This document shows, piece by piece, positions 14,564 to 20,382 of a stretch of 33,649 nt of DNA. A model generated the notes under the pieces. It was not told the origin of the DNA and did no database searches. It was given only the letters and a program-made list of their open reading frames with translations. This DNA is from DAOOVD01 sp035369845. GTDB lineage: Bacteria > Bacillota > Desulfotomaculia > Desulfotomaculales > Pelotomaculaceae. The first letter of the stretch is position 1; every line of letters begins with the position of its first letter. Location of the stretch: the NCBI GenBank assembly GCA_035369845.1, contig DAOOVD010000029.1, forward strand, positions 1 to 33,649, in the 5' to 3' direction. The translations under genes and the position numbers were made by a program.

Positions 14564-15677
14564 AAAGATATGCGAAAGGATCCGTGTTGGTTTTCGATAA
14601 AAAGATTTCAACATCAAGGTTCGTTTCCCGGCAGCGCCGCACCAGGCGGCTGTGCAGCACGGACAAAACGGCGGTTTCCGTGCCGTGGTGTCCCGCGTCA
14701 AGGAATTTCAGCCCGGCGGCCAGCATTTCCCGGGCGTCGTGGTATTTCAAATCTCCGGTAACAAACGTATCCGCTCCCGCGCTCAATGCCGCAGGCCACA
14801 AATCCGCTCCCGCACCGCCGCACACGGCAACTCTTTTGACGGTTTCCTCCGGGGAACCGCCCACCCTCACCAGGTCTAAACCCAGGGCTTTTTTAACGCG
14901 CAGCGCAAATTCCCCGAACGGCACGGGGCCGGGAAGATCGCCCACTCTTCCCGGTCCGCAGGCCGGGCCATTTTCCAGGGGGTACAGATCGTAAGCGACT
15001 TCCTCGTAAGGATGGGCTTTCAGCATGGCGTCCAGCACGGAAGCCAGGCGGGCGGCGGGCAACACCGTTTCGAGCTTGACTTCCTCCACCATCTCCAGTT
15101 CGCCCGTTTTGCCAATGTACGGTATCGTACCATCCAGAGGCCTGAAAGTTCCGGTTCCGGGAGCCGCAAAGGTACAGTCGCTGTAATTCCCGATATGCCC
15201 CGCTCCCGCTTCCGTAACGGCCCTCCGGACTTCCTCCAGGTGACCGGACGGGACAAAAACCGCCAGCTTGATGTAGCGTTCCCTGCCGGTTTTCTGTAAC
15301 ACGGCCGGCCGGGTCAGCCCGATCTTTTCGGCCAGCGCGTCGCTGACACCCCCGGACACGTTGTCCAGGCTGGTATGGGCCGCGTAAACCGCAATCCGGT
15401 TTTCAATAAGAAAGGCGACCAGTTTTCCACCGGGACTGTCAATTCTGACTTCCCTCAACGGCTCGAAAATCATCGGATGGTGGCTGACGATAAGACCGGC
15501 GCCATTATCTTTCGCCTCTGCCGCAACTTCGAGAGCAACGTCAAGGGCGAGCATCACCCTGTGCACAACGGCCTCCGGATCGCCCACCTGGAGACCCGTG
15601 TTGTCCCAGCTTTCGGCGAGATGCCTCGGGGCGATTTCCTCCACTATTTTTAATATGTCCCTGCATCTTACAGGCAT
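14562..15677 (-). CDS. Nif3-like dinuclear metal centre protein (YqfO family)
   Basis: A 371-residue member of the Nif3/DUF34 family, hexameric metal proteins whose physiological reaction is not settled; GTP cyclohydrolase-like activity and metal-handling roles have been proposed. N-terminal landmarks are ESWDNTGLQVG (22-32), the metal-binding SHHP (H66, H67) and HTSLDN (101-106). The second half of the metal site is near the C-terminus in VTGDLKYHD and LDAGHHGTE. The middle (about 130-240) holds the PII/CutA-like insert typical of the long Firmicutes form. It overlaps the end of trmK by 10 bases, the usual trmK-yqfO pairing, so the two are co-transcribed. Confidence 0.93.
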   Translation of the reverse strand: MPVRCRDILKIVEEIAPRHLAESWDNTGLQVGDPEAVVHRVMLALDVALEVAAEAKDNGAGLIVSHHPMIFEPLREVRIDSPGGKLVAFLIENRIAVYAAHTSLDNVSGGVSDALAEKIGLTRPAVLQKTGRERYIKLAVFVPSGHLEEVRRAVTEAGAGHIGNYSDCTFAAPGTGTFRPLDGTIPYIGKTGELEMVEEVKLETVLPAARLASVLDAMLKAHPYEEVAYDLYPLENGPACGPGRVGDLPGPVPFGEFALRVKKALGLDLVRVGGSPEETVKRVAVCGGAGADLWPAALSAGADTFVTGDLKYHDAREMLAAGLKFLDAGHHGTETAVLSVLHSRLVRRCRETNLDVEIFLSKTNTDPFAYL

Positions 15678-16357
15678 TTTTGAACCTCTCTCAGACGTGC
15701 GATTTTCAATTCAACTTCCCGCGCCTTCTTCCGGGCCTCCCCGCTGCCGGAGGCGGACAGTCCGGCCAGCATCCTCTCATATTTGTCCAGGATTCCGGCA
15801 AGGTAAACCGGCAGCAGGGGATCTTTTTTTTCCAGCAACCGCGGTCCCAGTTCAAGGAGAAAGGGGTCCCCGGTTGTTTCCGGTCCAGGCTCGGCCACCA
15901 TAACCAGATAAATCCTGCCGTCTTCTTCGACAAGCTCCTCGTCGGCGATCCTCCAGCGGTTGGCCGTCAGCCACGTCCGCAGACTCCCCGCATCAGCCAT
16001 GGGCTGCAGTACGAGCCTGTTTATACCGCGTAAAACCTCCGGGGAGGCGGCCAGGATGTCCCTGATCGTATTGCCGCCCATGCCGGCCACGACGACGACC
16101 CCGGCCTCTCCGGGCTTCAAAACGGCCAAACCGTTTCCAAACCGCAAGTCGATCCTGTCTTCAAGACCGCGCTCCCTTACCTTTCCTTTTGCCGATTGAA
16201 AGGGTCCGGGATTCAAATCCGAAGCGATCACCTTCGGGCATATCCCGTTTTCAACCAGAAAGACGGGCAGACGGGCGTGGTCCGTGCCGATATCGGCGGC
16301 GATACTGCCGGGCGGGACGTGCGCCGCCAGCACGGCAAGGCGCTCTGCCAGCTTCAT
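15668..16357 (-). CDS. trmK: tRNA (adenine(22)-N1)-methyltransferase
   Basis: It uses SAM to methylate N1 of A22 in the D-loop of tRNAs. The Rossmann SAM motif is AADIGTDHARLPVFL near the N-terminus. Other family landmarks are ASDLNPGP, VVVAGMGGNTI (the conserved G-M-G-G turn) and LQPMADAGSLRTWL. The C-terminus is helical. The start at 16357 (MKLAERL) is chosen because GGGAGG lies 6 bases upstream and the length, 229 residues, suits the family. A frame from 16399 would start next to the glnA terminator and lacks a ribosome site. It is followed directly by the overlapping nif3-like gene. Confidence 0.93.
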   Translation of the reverse strand: MKLAERLAVLAAHVPPGSIAADIGTDHARLPVFLVENGICPKVIASDLNPGPFQSAKGKVRERGLEDRIDLRFGNGLAVLKPGEAGVVVVAGMGGNTIRDILAASPEVLRGINRLVLQPMADAGSLRTWLTANRWRIADEELVEEDGRIYLVMVAEPGPETTGDPFLLELGPRLLEKKDPLLPVYLAGILDKYERMLAGLSASGSGEARKKAREVELKIARLREVQKCL

Positions 16358-16404
16358 GGACGGCCTCCCTGATTCTGCGCTAAATTCAGTATATTCCATT
16401 TCGG

Positions 16405-16436
16405 AAAAAAAAACAAACCCCGTGCGTCAACGGGGT
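16405..16436 (-). terminator. Intrinsic terminator of glnA
   Basis: On the minus strand ACCCCGT, a 6-base loop (TGACGC) and ACGGGGT form a 7-bp stem, followed by TTTGTTTTTTTTT. It sits 13 bases after the glnA stop codon and separates glnA from trmK. Confidence 0.93.
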
Positions 16437-16448
16437 CTTGCCGGTTCT

Positions 16449-17867
16449 TCAACAGTCGAAATAAAGCATGAACTCGTAAGGGTGCGGTCTCAGCCTGACG
16501 GCGTCGTACTCGCGTGTCAGCTTGTATTTAATCCAGGTTTCAATCAGGTCTTCGTCAAAAACGCCGCCCTGCAGCAGGAACTCGTGGTCTTCTTTCAATT
16601 CCCTCAACGCTTCGTCCAGCGAGCCCGGTACGGAACGGATTTTCGCGGCCTCATCGGGAGGAAGTTCGAAAACGTCCTTATCCACCGGCTCACCCGGGTG
16701 AATCTTGTTCTTGATCCCGTCAATGCCGGCGAGCAGCATGGCGGAAAAAGCCAGGTACGGGTTGCAGGACGGGTCGGGCGGACGGAACTCGATCCGTTTC
16801 GCCTTGGGATTGCTTGAATACATCGGTATGCGCACCGCGGCGCTTCTGTTCCTCTGGGAGTAGACGAGGTTTACGGGAGCTTCGTACCCGGGAACAAGCC
16901 GCTTGTACGAGTTGGTGGTGGGGCTGGTCAGCGCGGTAAGCGCCCGCGCGTGCTTCAGCAGGCCGCCTATATAGTAAAGGGCGATGCCGCTCAGCTTCGC
17001 GTATCCCGCCGGGTCGAAAAACAGGGGTTTCCCGTTCTTCCACAAGCTCTGGTGAACGTGCATGCCCGTGCCGTTGTCCTGGAAAAGCGGTTTGGGCATA
17101 AAGGTGGCGGTTTTGTTGTATTTTCTGGCCACGTTCTTGACAATGTACTTGTACATCATCAAGTAGTCGGCCATTTTCGTAAGGGTGCTGAATTTAATAT
17201 CTATCTCCGCCTGACCCGCCGTGGCAACCTCGTGGTGCTGACACTCGACCGGAATGCCGGCATCCAGCATGGTCATGACCATTTCGGTGCGCAGGTCCTG
17301 CTGGGAGTCGGTGGGAGCAACCGGGAAATAACCCTCCTTGTAACGGGGTTTGTAACCCAGGTTGGGGTTCTCCGCGCGGCCCGAGTTCCAGACTCCTTCC
17401 ACCGAATCTATGAAATAGTAGCCGGAATGCTGGTTTTGATCGTACCTGATATCGTCAAAGACAAAGAATTCCGCTTCAGGCCCCCAGAAACTCTGGTCGG
17501 CAATCCCCGTCGATTTCAAGTACTCCTCCGCTTTCTGGGCGATGCAACGCGGGTCACGGTTGTACCTCTCACGGGTCACGGGGTCCACGACATTGCAGAT
17601 TATGCTCATGGTGGTCACCTTGCAGAACGGGTCTATGCAGGCGGTCTCGGGATCGGGCATGAGAATCATGTCGCTCTCGTTTATCGTCCTGAACCCGCGG
17701 ATACTGGAACCGTCAAAGCCCAGCCCCTCCTCGAAAGCGTCTTCGTCGAATTCGGCGAGGGGAACCGAAAAGTGCTGCCAGGTGCCCGGCAAGTCGATAA
17801 ATTTCACGTCCACAATTTTTACGTTCTTCTCTTCGGCAAACGCTATGACTTCTTTGGGAGTTTTCAT
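16449..17867 (-). CDS. glnA: Glutamine synthetase, GSI type
   Basis: It makes glutamine from glutamate, ammonia and ATP as a dodecamer. The 472-residue protein matches the GSI-beta length class. Motifs are GFDGSSIRGF near residue 55, AEFFVFDD, HHEVATAGQAEID, the ATP-binding KPLFQDNGTGMHVHQS, NSYKRLVPGYEAP and NRSAAVRIP. At the loop that carries the adenylylated tyrosine in enteric enzymes (NLYDLPPEE, Y397), this protein reads DVFELPPDE with Phe at residue 400. It therefore probably cannot be controlled by adenylylation. The start at 17867 has TGGAGGC 7 bases upstream. A longer frame starting at 18053 runs through an intrinsic terminator in the leader and is rejected. Confidence 0.97.
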   Translation of the reverse strand: MKTPKEVIAFAEEKNVKIVDVKFIDLPGTWQHFSVPLAEFDEDAFEEGLGFDGSSIRGFRTINESDMILMPDPETACIDPFCKVTTMSIICNVVDPVTRERYNRDPRCIAQKAEEYLKSTGIADQSFWGPEAEFFVFDDIRYDQNQHSGYYFIDSVEGVWNSGRAENPNLGYKPRYKEGYFPVAPTDSQQDLRTEMVMTMLDAGIPVECQHHEVATAGQAEIDIKFSTLTKMADYLMMYKYIVKNVARKYNKTATFMPKPLFQDNGTGMHVHQSLWKNGKPLFFDPAGYAKLSGIALYYIGGLLKHARALTALTSPTTNSYKRLVPGYEAPVNLVYSQRNRSAAVRIPMYSSNPKAKRIEFRPPDPSCNPYLAFSAMLLAGIDGIKNKIHPGEPVDKDVFELPPDEAAKIRSVPGSLDEALRELKEDHEFLLQGGVFDEDLIETWIKYKLTREYDAVRLRPHPYEFMLYFDC

Positions 17868-17942
17868 TTTACTGCCTCCATTCCATTTGTTGTTTTTTTC
17901 AAACAGGGATCTGCCGGAATTGACTACCTCCTCCCGGAATGT

Positions 17943-17990
17943 AAAATAAAAAAACCTCCTACCGGCTGCCTTGGAGCGGCCGGTACGAGG
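17943..17990 (-). terminator. Intrinsic terminator in the glnA leader (attenuator)
   Basis: On the minus strand CCTC-G-TACCGGC pairs with GCCGGTA-G-GAGG (12 positions with one mismatch), followed by TTTTTTTATTTT at 17954-17943. It lies between the glnA promoter and its ribosome site, about 75 bases before the start codon. It would stop most transcripts unless an antitermination event occurs. Confidence 0.88.
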
Positions 17991-18004
17991 CGCCATTACC
18001 TCCT

Positions 18005-18052
18005 GGAAACTGCTCAGTTCCCGGGCTGAAAGAAACTGCACCGTTTCTTTCA
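18005..18052 (-). promoter_or_regulatory. Tandem hairpins in the glnA leader (possible antitermination target)
   Basis: Hairpin 1 is TGAAAGAAAC / GTTTCTTTCA, a perfect 10-bp stem with six-base loop GGTGCA (18052-18027). Hairpin 2 is GGGAAC / GTTTCC with six-base loop TGAGCA (18022-18005). Both loops have G at position 4 and end in GCA. Two hexaloop hairpins ahead of a terminator is the layout of ANTAR-regulated leaders of nitrogen genes. The usual A at loop position 1 is missing, so ANTAR control is only an inference. Confidence 0.6.
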
Positions 18053-18070
18053 CTATATGCCTTTTTCAAC

Positions 18071-18099
18071 ATTATTGCAGAAAAAGATATCCAGATCAA
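18071..18099 (-). promoter_or_regulatory. Probable glnA promoter
   Basis: On the minus strand TTGATC (18099-18094), a 17-base spacer, and AATAAT (18076-18071). The predicted start, near 18064, places both leader hairpins and the attenuator inside the transcript. Confidence 0.6.
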
Positions 18100-18200
18100 T
18101 ACCCAAAAAAGTTTTTATCTTTCGCACTTATTTCCAGTTTAAAAAAAACCGGACAGGTCAACATAATAGCGTAAAACATTTCAGGGAGGTGGCTGTAAAA

Positions 18201-18419
18201 GTGACCGTCGGGGAAAGGATGCACAAAACTCTGGCAAACCTTGAAGGAGCTGCGGCGGACCTGCAGATGTACGCCATGGACGCGCAGGACAGGTCGGCAA
18301 AACAATTGTATAGTGATCTGAACCAGCAACTCGAAGGTATTGTAAAGACTTTGAAAACCCGTGTCAACCGCATTGAGAAAATGGAGCCCGAGTACAAGGT
18401 GAGGGATCAACAACAGTAA
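18201..18419 (+). CDS. DUF1657 family protein
   Basis: A 72-residue helical protein. The sequence TVGERMHKTLANLEGAAADL..., with the end VNRIEKMEPEYKV, closely follows the DUF1657 pattern, small proteins common in spore-forming Firmicutes and often found near spoVA-type genes. Function is unknown; a role in spores is an inference from family distribution. The start is GTG at 18201 with AGGGAGG 11 bases upstream; an upstream extension has no ribosome site. It is divergent from glnA and stands alone, with a strong terminator about 80 bases downstream. Confidence 0.85.
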   Translation: MTVGERMHKTLANLEGAAADLQMYAMDAQDRSAKQLYSDLNQQLEGIVKTLKTRVNRIEKMEPEYKVRDQQQ

Positions 18420-18499
18420 ATTCCAGAAGGGGAAACACGGCAGTTCCCCTGTCAATTATTCCAGAAGCAAAAGTTCCGAAAAGCAATCCGTGCAAGTAA

Positions 18500-18536
18500 C
18501 AGCGCCGTTTGTTCGGACGCTGATTTTTTTTGATTT
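18500..18536 (+). terminator. Intrinsic terminator downstream of the DUF1657 gene
   Basis: CAGCG-CCG, loop TTTGTT, CGG-A-CGCTG forms an 8-bp stem with one bulged A, followed by ATTTTTTTTGATTTTT on the plus strand. Another stem (AGGGGAA/TTCCCCT at about 18428-18450) lies before it without a T run. Confidence 0.85.
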
Positions 18537-18637
18537 TTAAGAAATTATTTTGGCAATTATAACCAAATTTATCCGTACTGAATAATATATTGCAGAACCG
18601 TTGAACCGGGCAAATCGTTTTGAAAGGAGGAAATCTT

Positions 18638-18793
18638 ATGGGAGGCAACGAAAAGGAATGCAACTGCTGCATTAAAATCGAAGACAGTTTCGTGTTAATC
18701 GTTTGCGGCGAACTCGACGTCGATAATCTGAAAAAAAGCTTCAAAACATTCATTGAAGTAAAAGACAACTCGAAAGTATTGACTCAGGAATAA
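18638..18793 (+). CDS. Small Cys-rich hypothetical protein, 51 residues
   Basis: A short open frame starting MGGNEKECNCCIKIEDSF and ending NSKVLTQE. The ATG is preceded by AAAGGAGG with 7 bases spacing, one of the strongest ribosome sites in the window. It has a CNCC cluster near the N-terminus and another Cys in LIVCGELDV, so metal binding is possible. The middle (SFVLIVCGELDVDNLKKSF) reads like a beta-strand-turn-helix. It is bounded by a terminator upstream and a hairpin right after its stop. I do not recognise the family. Confidence 0.7.
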   Translation: MGGNEKECNCCIKIEDSFVLIVCGELDVDNLKKSFKTFIEVKDNSKVLTQE

Positions 18794-18811
18794 AGCGCCG
18801 CTTGCGGCGCT
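18794..18811 (-). terminator. Hairpin ending the tRNA operon (shared with the small ORF)
   Basis: AGCGCCG / CGGCGCT with a 4-base loop. On the minus strand it follows tRNA-Val by 11 bases and continues TTTATTCC. On the plus strand it immediately follows the 51-residue gene but has no T run, so it mainly serves the tRNA operon. Confidence 0.7.
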
Positions 18812-18822
18812 AAGGGATATGC

Positions 18823-18898
18823 TGGTGGGTGCAAACGGGATCGAACCGCTGACCTCCTGCTTGTAAGGCAGGCGCTCTCCCAGCTGAGCTATGCACCC
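18823..18898 (-). tRNA. tRNA-Val (anticodon TAC)
   Basis: Minus-strand sequence GGGTGCATAGCTCAGC...GTTTGCACCCACCA. The acceptor stem GGGTGCA pairs with TGCACCC. The anticodon stem CTGCC/GGCAG-type surrounds loop CTTACAA, giving TAC. T-loop GGTTCGATCCC; CCA is encoded. 76 nt. Last gene of the four-tRNA operon. Confidence 0.97.
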
Positions 18899-18906
18899 TG
18901 TTGAAA

Positions 18907-18982
18907 TGGTGACCCCTACGGGATTCGAACCCGTGTTACCGCCGTGAAAGGGCGGTGTCTTAGACCACTTGACCAAGGGGCC
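18907..18982 (-). tRNA. tRNA-Glu (anticodon TTC)
   Basis: Minus-strand GGCCCCTTGGTCAAGTGG...CGTAGGGGTCACCA. The acceptor stem is GGCCCCT with AGGGGTC. Anticodon stem CCGCC/GGCGG, loop CTTTCAC, anticodon TTC. CCA is encoded. 76 nt, 8 bases before tRNA-Val. Confidence 0.97.
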
Positions 18983-18990
18983 GTTTTAGT

Positions 18991-19060
18991 GGTTGGTGGT
19001 TGGGTTTTGGCGGGAATTCGCCTTGGGCGAATTCCCTCTTGCCCTAACGGACCAACGACC
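18991..19060. repeat. Palindromic element inserted between two tRNA genes
   Basis: The core GGGAATTCGCC-TTG-GGCGAATTCCC (19012-19036) is a perfect 11-bp inverted repeat with a 3-base loop. Outer arms built of GGTTGGTGGTTGGG-like and CGGACCAACGACC-like units extend the palindrome imperfectly to about 70 bases. It resembles a REP/MITE-type dispersed repeat; spread cannot be tested here. Confidence 0.75.
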
Positions 19061-19070
19061 GATTACAAAC

Positions 19071-19145
19071 TGGTGGGCCCACCAGGATTCGAACCTGGAA
19101 CCAGCCGGTTATGAGCCGGATGCTCTACCGTTGAGCTATAGGCCC
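19071..19145 (-). tRNA. tRNA-Met elongator type (anticodon CAT; tRNA-Ile2 possible)
   Basis: Minus-strand GGGCCTATAGCTCAACGG...GGTGGGCCCACCA. The acceptor stem pairs normally at position 1, so it is not initiator tRNA. Anticodon stem CCGG/CCGG, loop CTCATAA, anticodon CAT. If the C were modified to lysidine it would read isoleucine AUA; sequence alone does not decide. CCA is encoded. 75 nt. Confidence 0.93.
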
Positions 19146-19153
19146 TCAAAAAA

Positions 19154-19228
19154 TGGCTCCCCGAGTAGGATTCGAACCTACAACCTACCGGTTAACAGCC
19201 GGTTGCTCTACCGTTGAGCTATCGAGGA
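19154..19228 (-). tRNA. tRNA-Asn (anticodon GTT)
   Basis: Minus-strand TCCTCGATAGCTCAACGG...ACTCGGGGAGCCA. The acceptor stem is TCCTCGA with TCGGGGA (two G-T pairs). Loop CTGTTAA gives anticodon GTT. CCA is encoded. 75 nt. First gene of the operon; its D arm, anticodon stem and T loop are nearly identical to those of the neighbouring CAT tRNA. Confidence 0.97.
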
Positions 19229-19243
19229 ACGTCGGCAAAAAAT

Positions 19244-19272
19244 ATTATACGACAATTTATATTTACCGTCAA
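19244..19272 (-). promoter_or_regulatory. Promoter of the four-tRNA operon
   Basis: On the minus strand TTGACG (19272-19267), a 17-base AT-rich spacer, and perfect TATAAT (19249-19244), 15 bases before tRNA-Asn. Near-consensus for the vegetative sigma factor, as expected for stable RNA. Confidence 0.93.
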
Positions 19273-19290
19273 CGTATCTGACCCAGGAAT

Positions 19291-20382
19291 TTAATCCAGA
19301 TAATCCTTCAGCTTTTTGCTCCTGCTGGGGTGGCGCAGCTTGCGCAGAGTTTTGGCCTCGATCTGGCGGATCCGTTCGCGGGTGACGCCGAACTTCTGGC
19401 CCACCTCCTCCAGGGTGCGGGCGCGGCCGTCATCCAGCCCGAAACGCAGGCGCAACACTCTTTGTTCACGCTCGGTCAGCGTTTTCAGCACGTCGTCGAG
19501 CTGCTCGCGCAAAAGGGTGAACGACGCTTCTTCCGCGGGGGCCCTGGCGTCGTGATCCTCGATAAAGTCACCGAGGTGGGAATCCTCCTCCTCTCCGATG
19601 GGAGTCTCCAGAGATACCGGCTCCTGCGCGATTTTCATAATTTCCCTTACTTTTTCCTCGGAAATGTTCATCTCCCTGGCAATTTCCTCGGGGCTCGGAT
19701 CGCGCCCGAGTTCCTGCAAAAGCTGCCGCGAGACCCGGATCAGCTTGTTAATGGTTTCCACCATATGAACGGGTATTCTTATAGTCCTGGCCTGGTCCGC
19801 TATGGCCCTGGTTATCGCCTGCCGGATCCACCAGGTCGCGTAGGTGCTGAATTTGTAGCCCTTGCGGTAGTCGAACTTTTCGACTGCCTTAATCAAGCCG
19901 AGATTGCCTTCCTGAATAAGGTCGAGAAAGAGCATCCCCCTGCCCACGTAGCGTTTGGCAATGCTCACCACGAGCCGCAAGTTGGCTTCCGCCAGTCTCC
20001 TTTTGGCTTCCTCGTCACCATTTTCCATCCGCTTTGCCAGTTCCACTTCATCTTCAGGTGTCAAAAGCGGAACGCGCCCGATTTCCTTCAGGTACATCCT
20101 TACCGGGTCGTCTATGCCAACGCCTTCGGGAATGGAAAGATCCACTTCCACCTCTTCGGACGGAGATTCCAGATTTGAAGAATCAATGGGTTCAAGATCC
20201 GGGACTTCCGGAACGACTTCTATTCCGAGACCGGCAAGTTTTTCGTAAATGTCGTCTATCTGTTCGGGAGTAAGATCGGTTCCCTGTAAACTGTCCATAA
20301 TCTCGTTATAGGTGAGAACACCGCGTTTTTTTCCTTTTTCTATAAGCTCCTTCACGCCTTCATTCTTAATATCGTCTATCAA
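19291..20382 (-). CDS. rpoD: Primary RNA polymerase sigma factor (SigA/RpoD)
   Basis: The vegetative sigma factor, which directs RNA polymerase to -35/-10 promoters. The 363-residue length matches Gram-positive SigA. A short region 1.1-like N-terminus is followed by region 1.2 (DDPVRMYLKEIGRVPLLT) and region 2 (NLRLVVSIAKRYVGRGM, FDYRKGYKFSTYATWW, IRQAITRAIADQARTIRIP). Region 3 follows (NKLIRVSRQLLQELGRDPS), then region 4 (TEREQRVLRLRFGLDDG, FGVTRERIRQIEAKTLRKL). The start is TTG at 20382, overlapping the dnaG stop by 4 bases (TTGA), with GGGAG upstream. This is the classical dnaG-rpoD operon of Firmicutes. Confidence 0.97.
   Translation of the reverse strand: MIDDIKNEGVKELIEKGKKRGVLTYNEIMDSLQGTDLTPEQIDDIYEKLAGLGIEVVPEVPDLEPIDSSNLESPSEEVEVDLSIPEGVGIDDPVRMYLKEIGRVPLLTPEDEVELAKRMENGDEEAKRRLAEANLRLVVSIAKRYVGRGMLFLDLIQEGNLGLIKAVEKFDYRKGYKFSTYATWWIRQAITRAIADQARTIRIPVHMVETINKLIRVSRQLLQELGRDPSPEEIAREMNISEEKVREIMKIAQEPVSLETPIGEEEDSHLGDFIEDHDARAPAEEASFTLLREQLDDVLKTLTEREQRVLRLRFGLDDGRARTLEEVGQKFGVTRERIRQIEAKTLRKLRHPSRSKKLKDYLD

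Noticed and set aside
17868..18053. N-terminal extension of GlnA from a GTG at 18053
   Set aside because: It would translate through two hairpins and an intrinsic terminator. The GlnA family starts at the MKTPKEV methionine, which has its own ribosome site.
17868..18099. T-box or cyanobacterial-type glutamine riboswitch upstream of glnA
   Set aside because: The T-box core (AGGGTGGNACCGCG) is not present, and the short known glutamine aptamer motifs are not recognisable.
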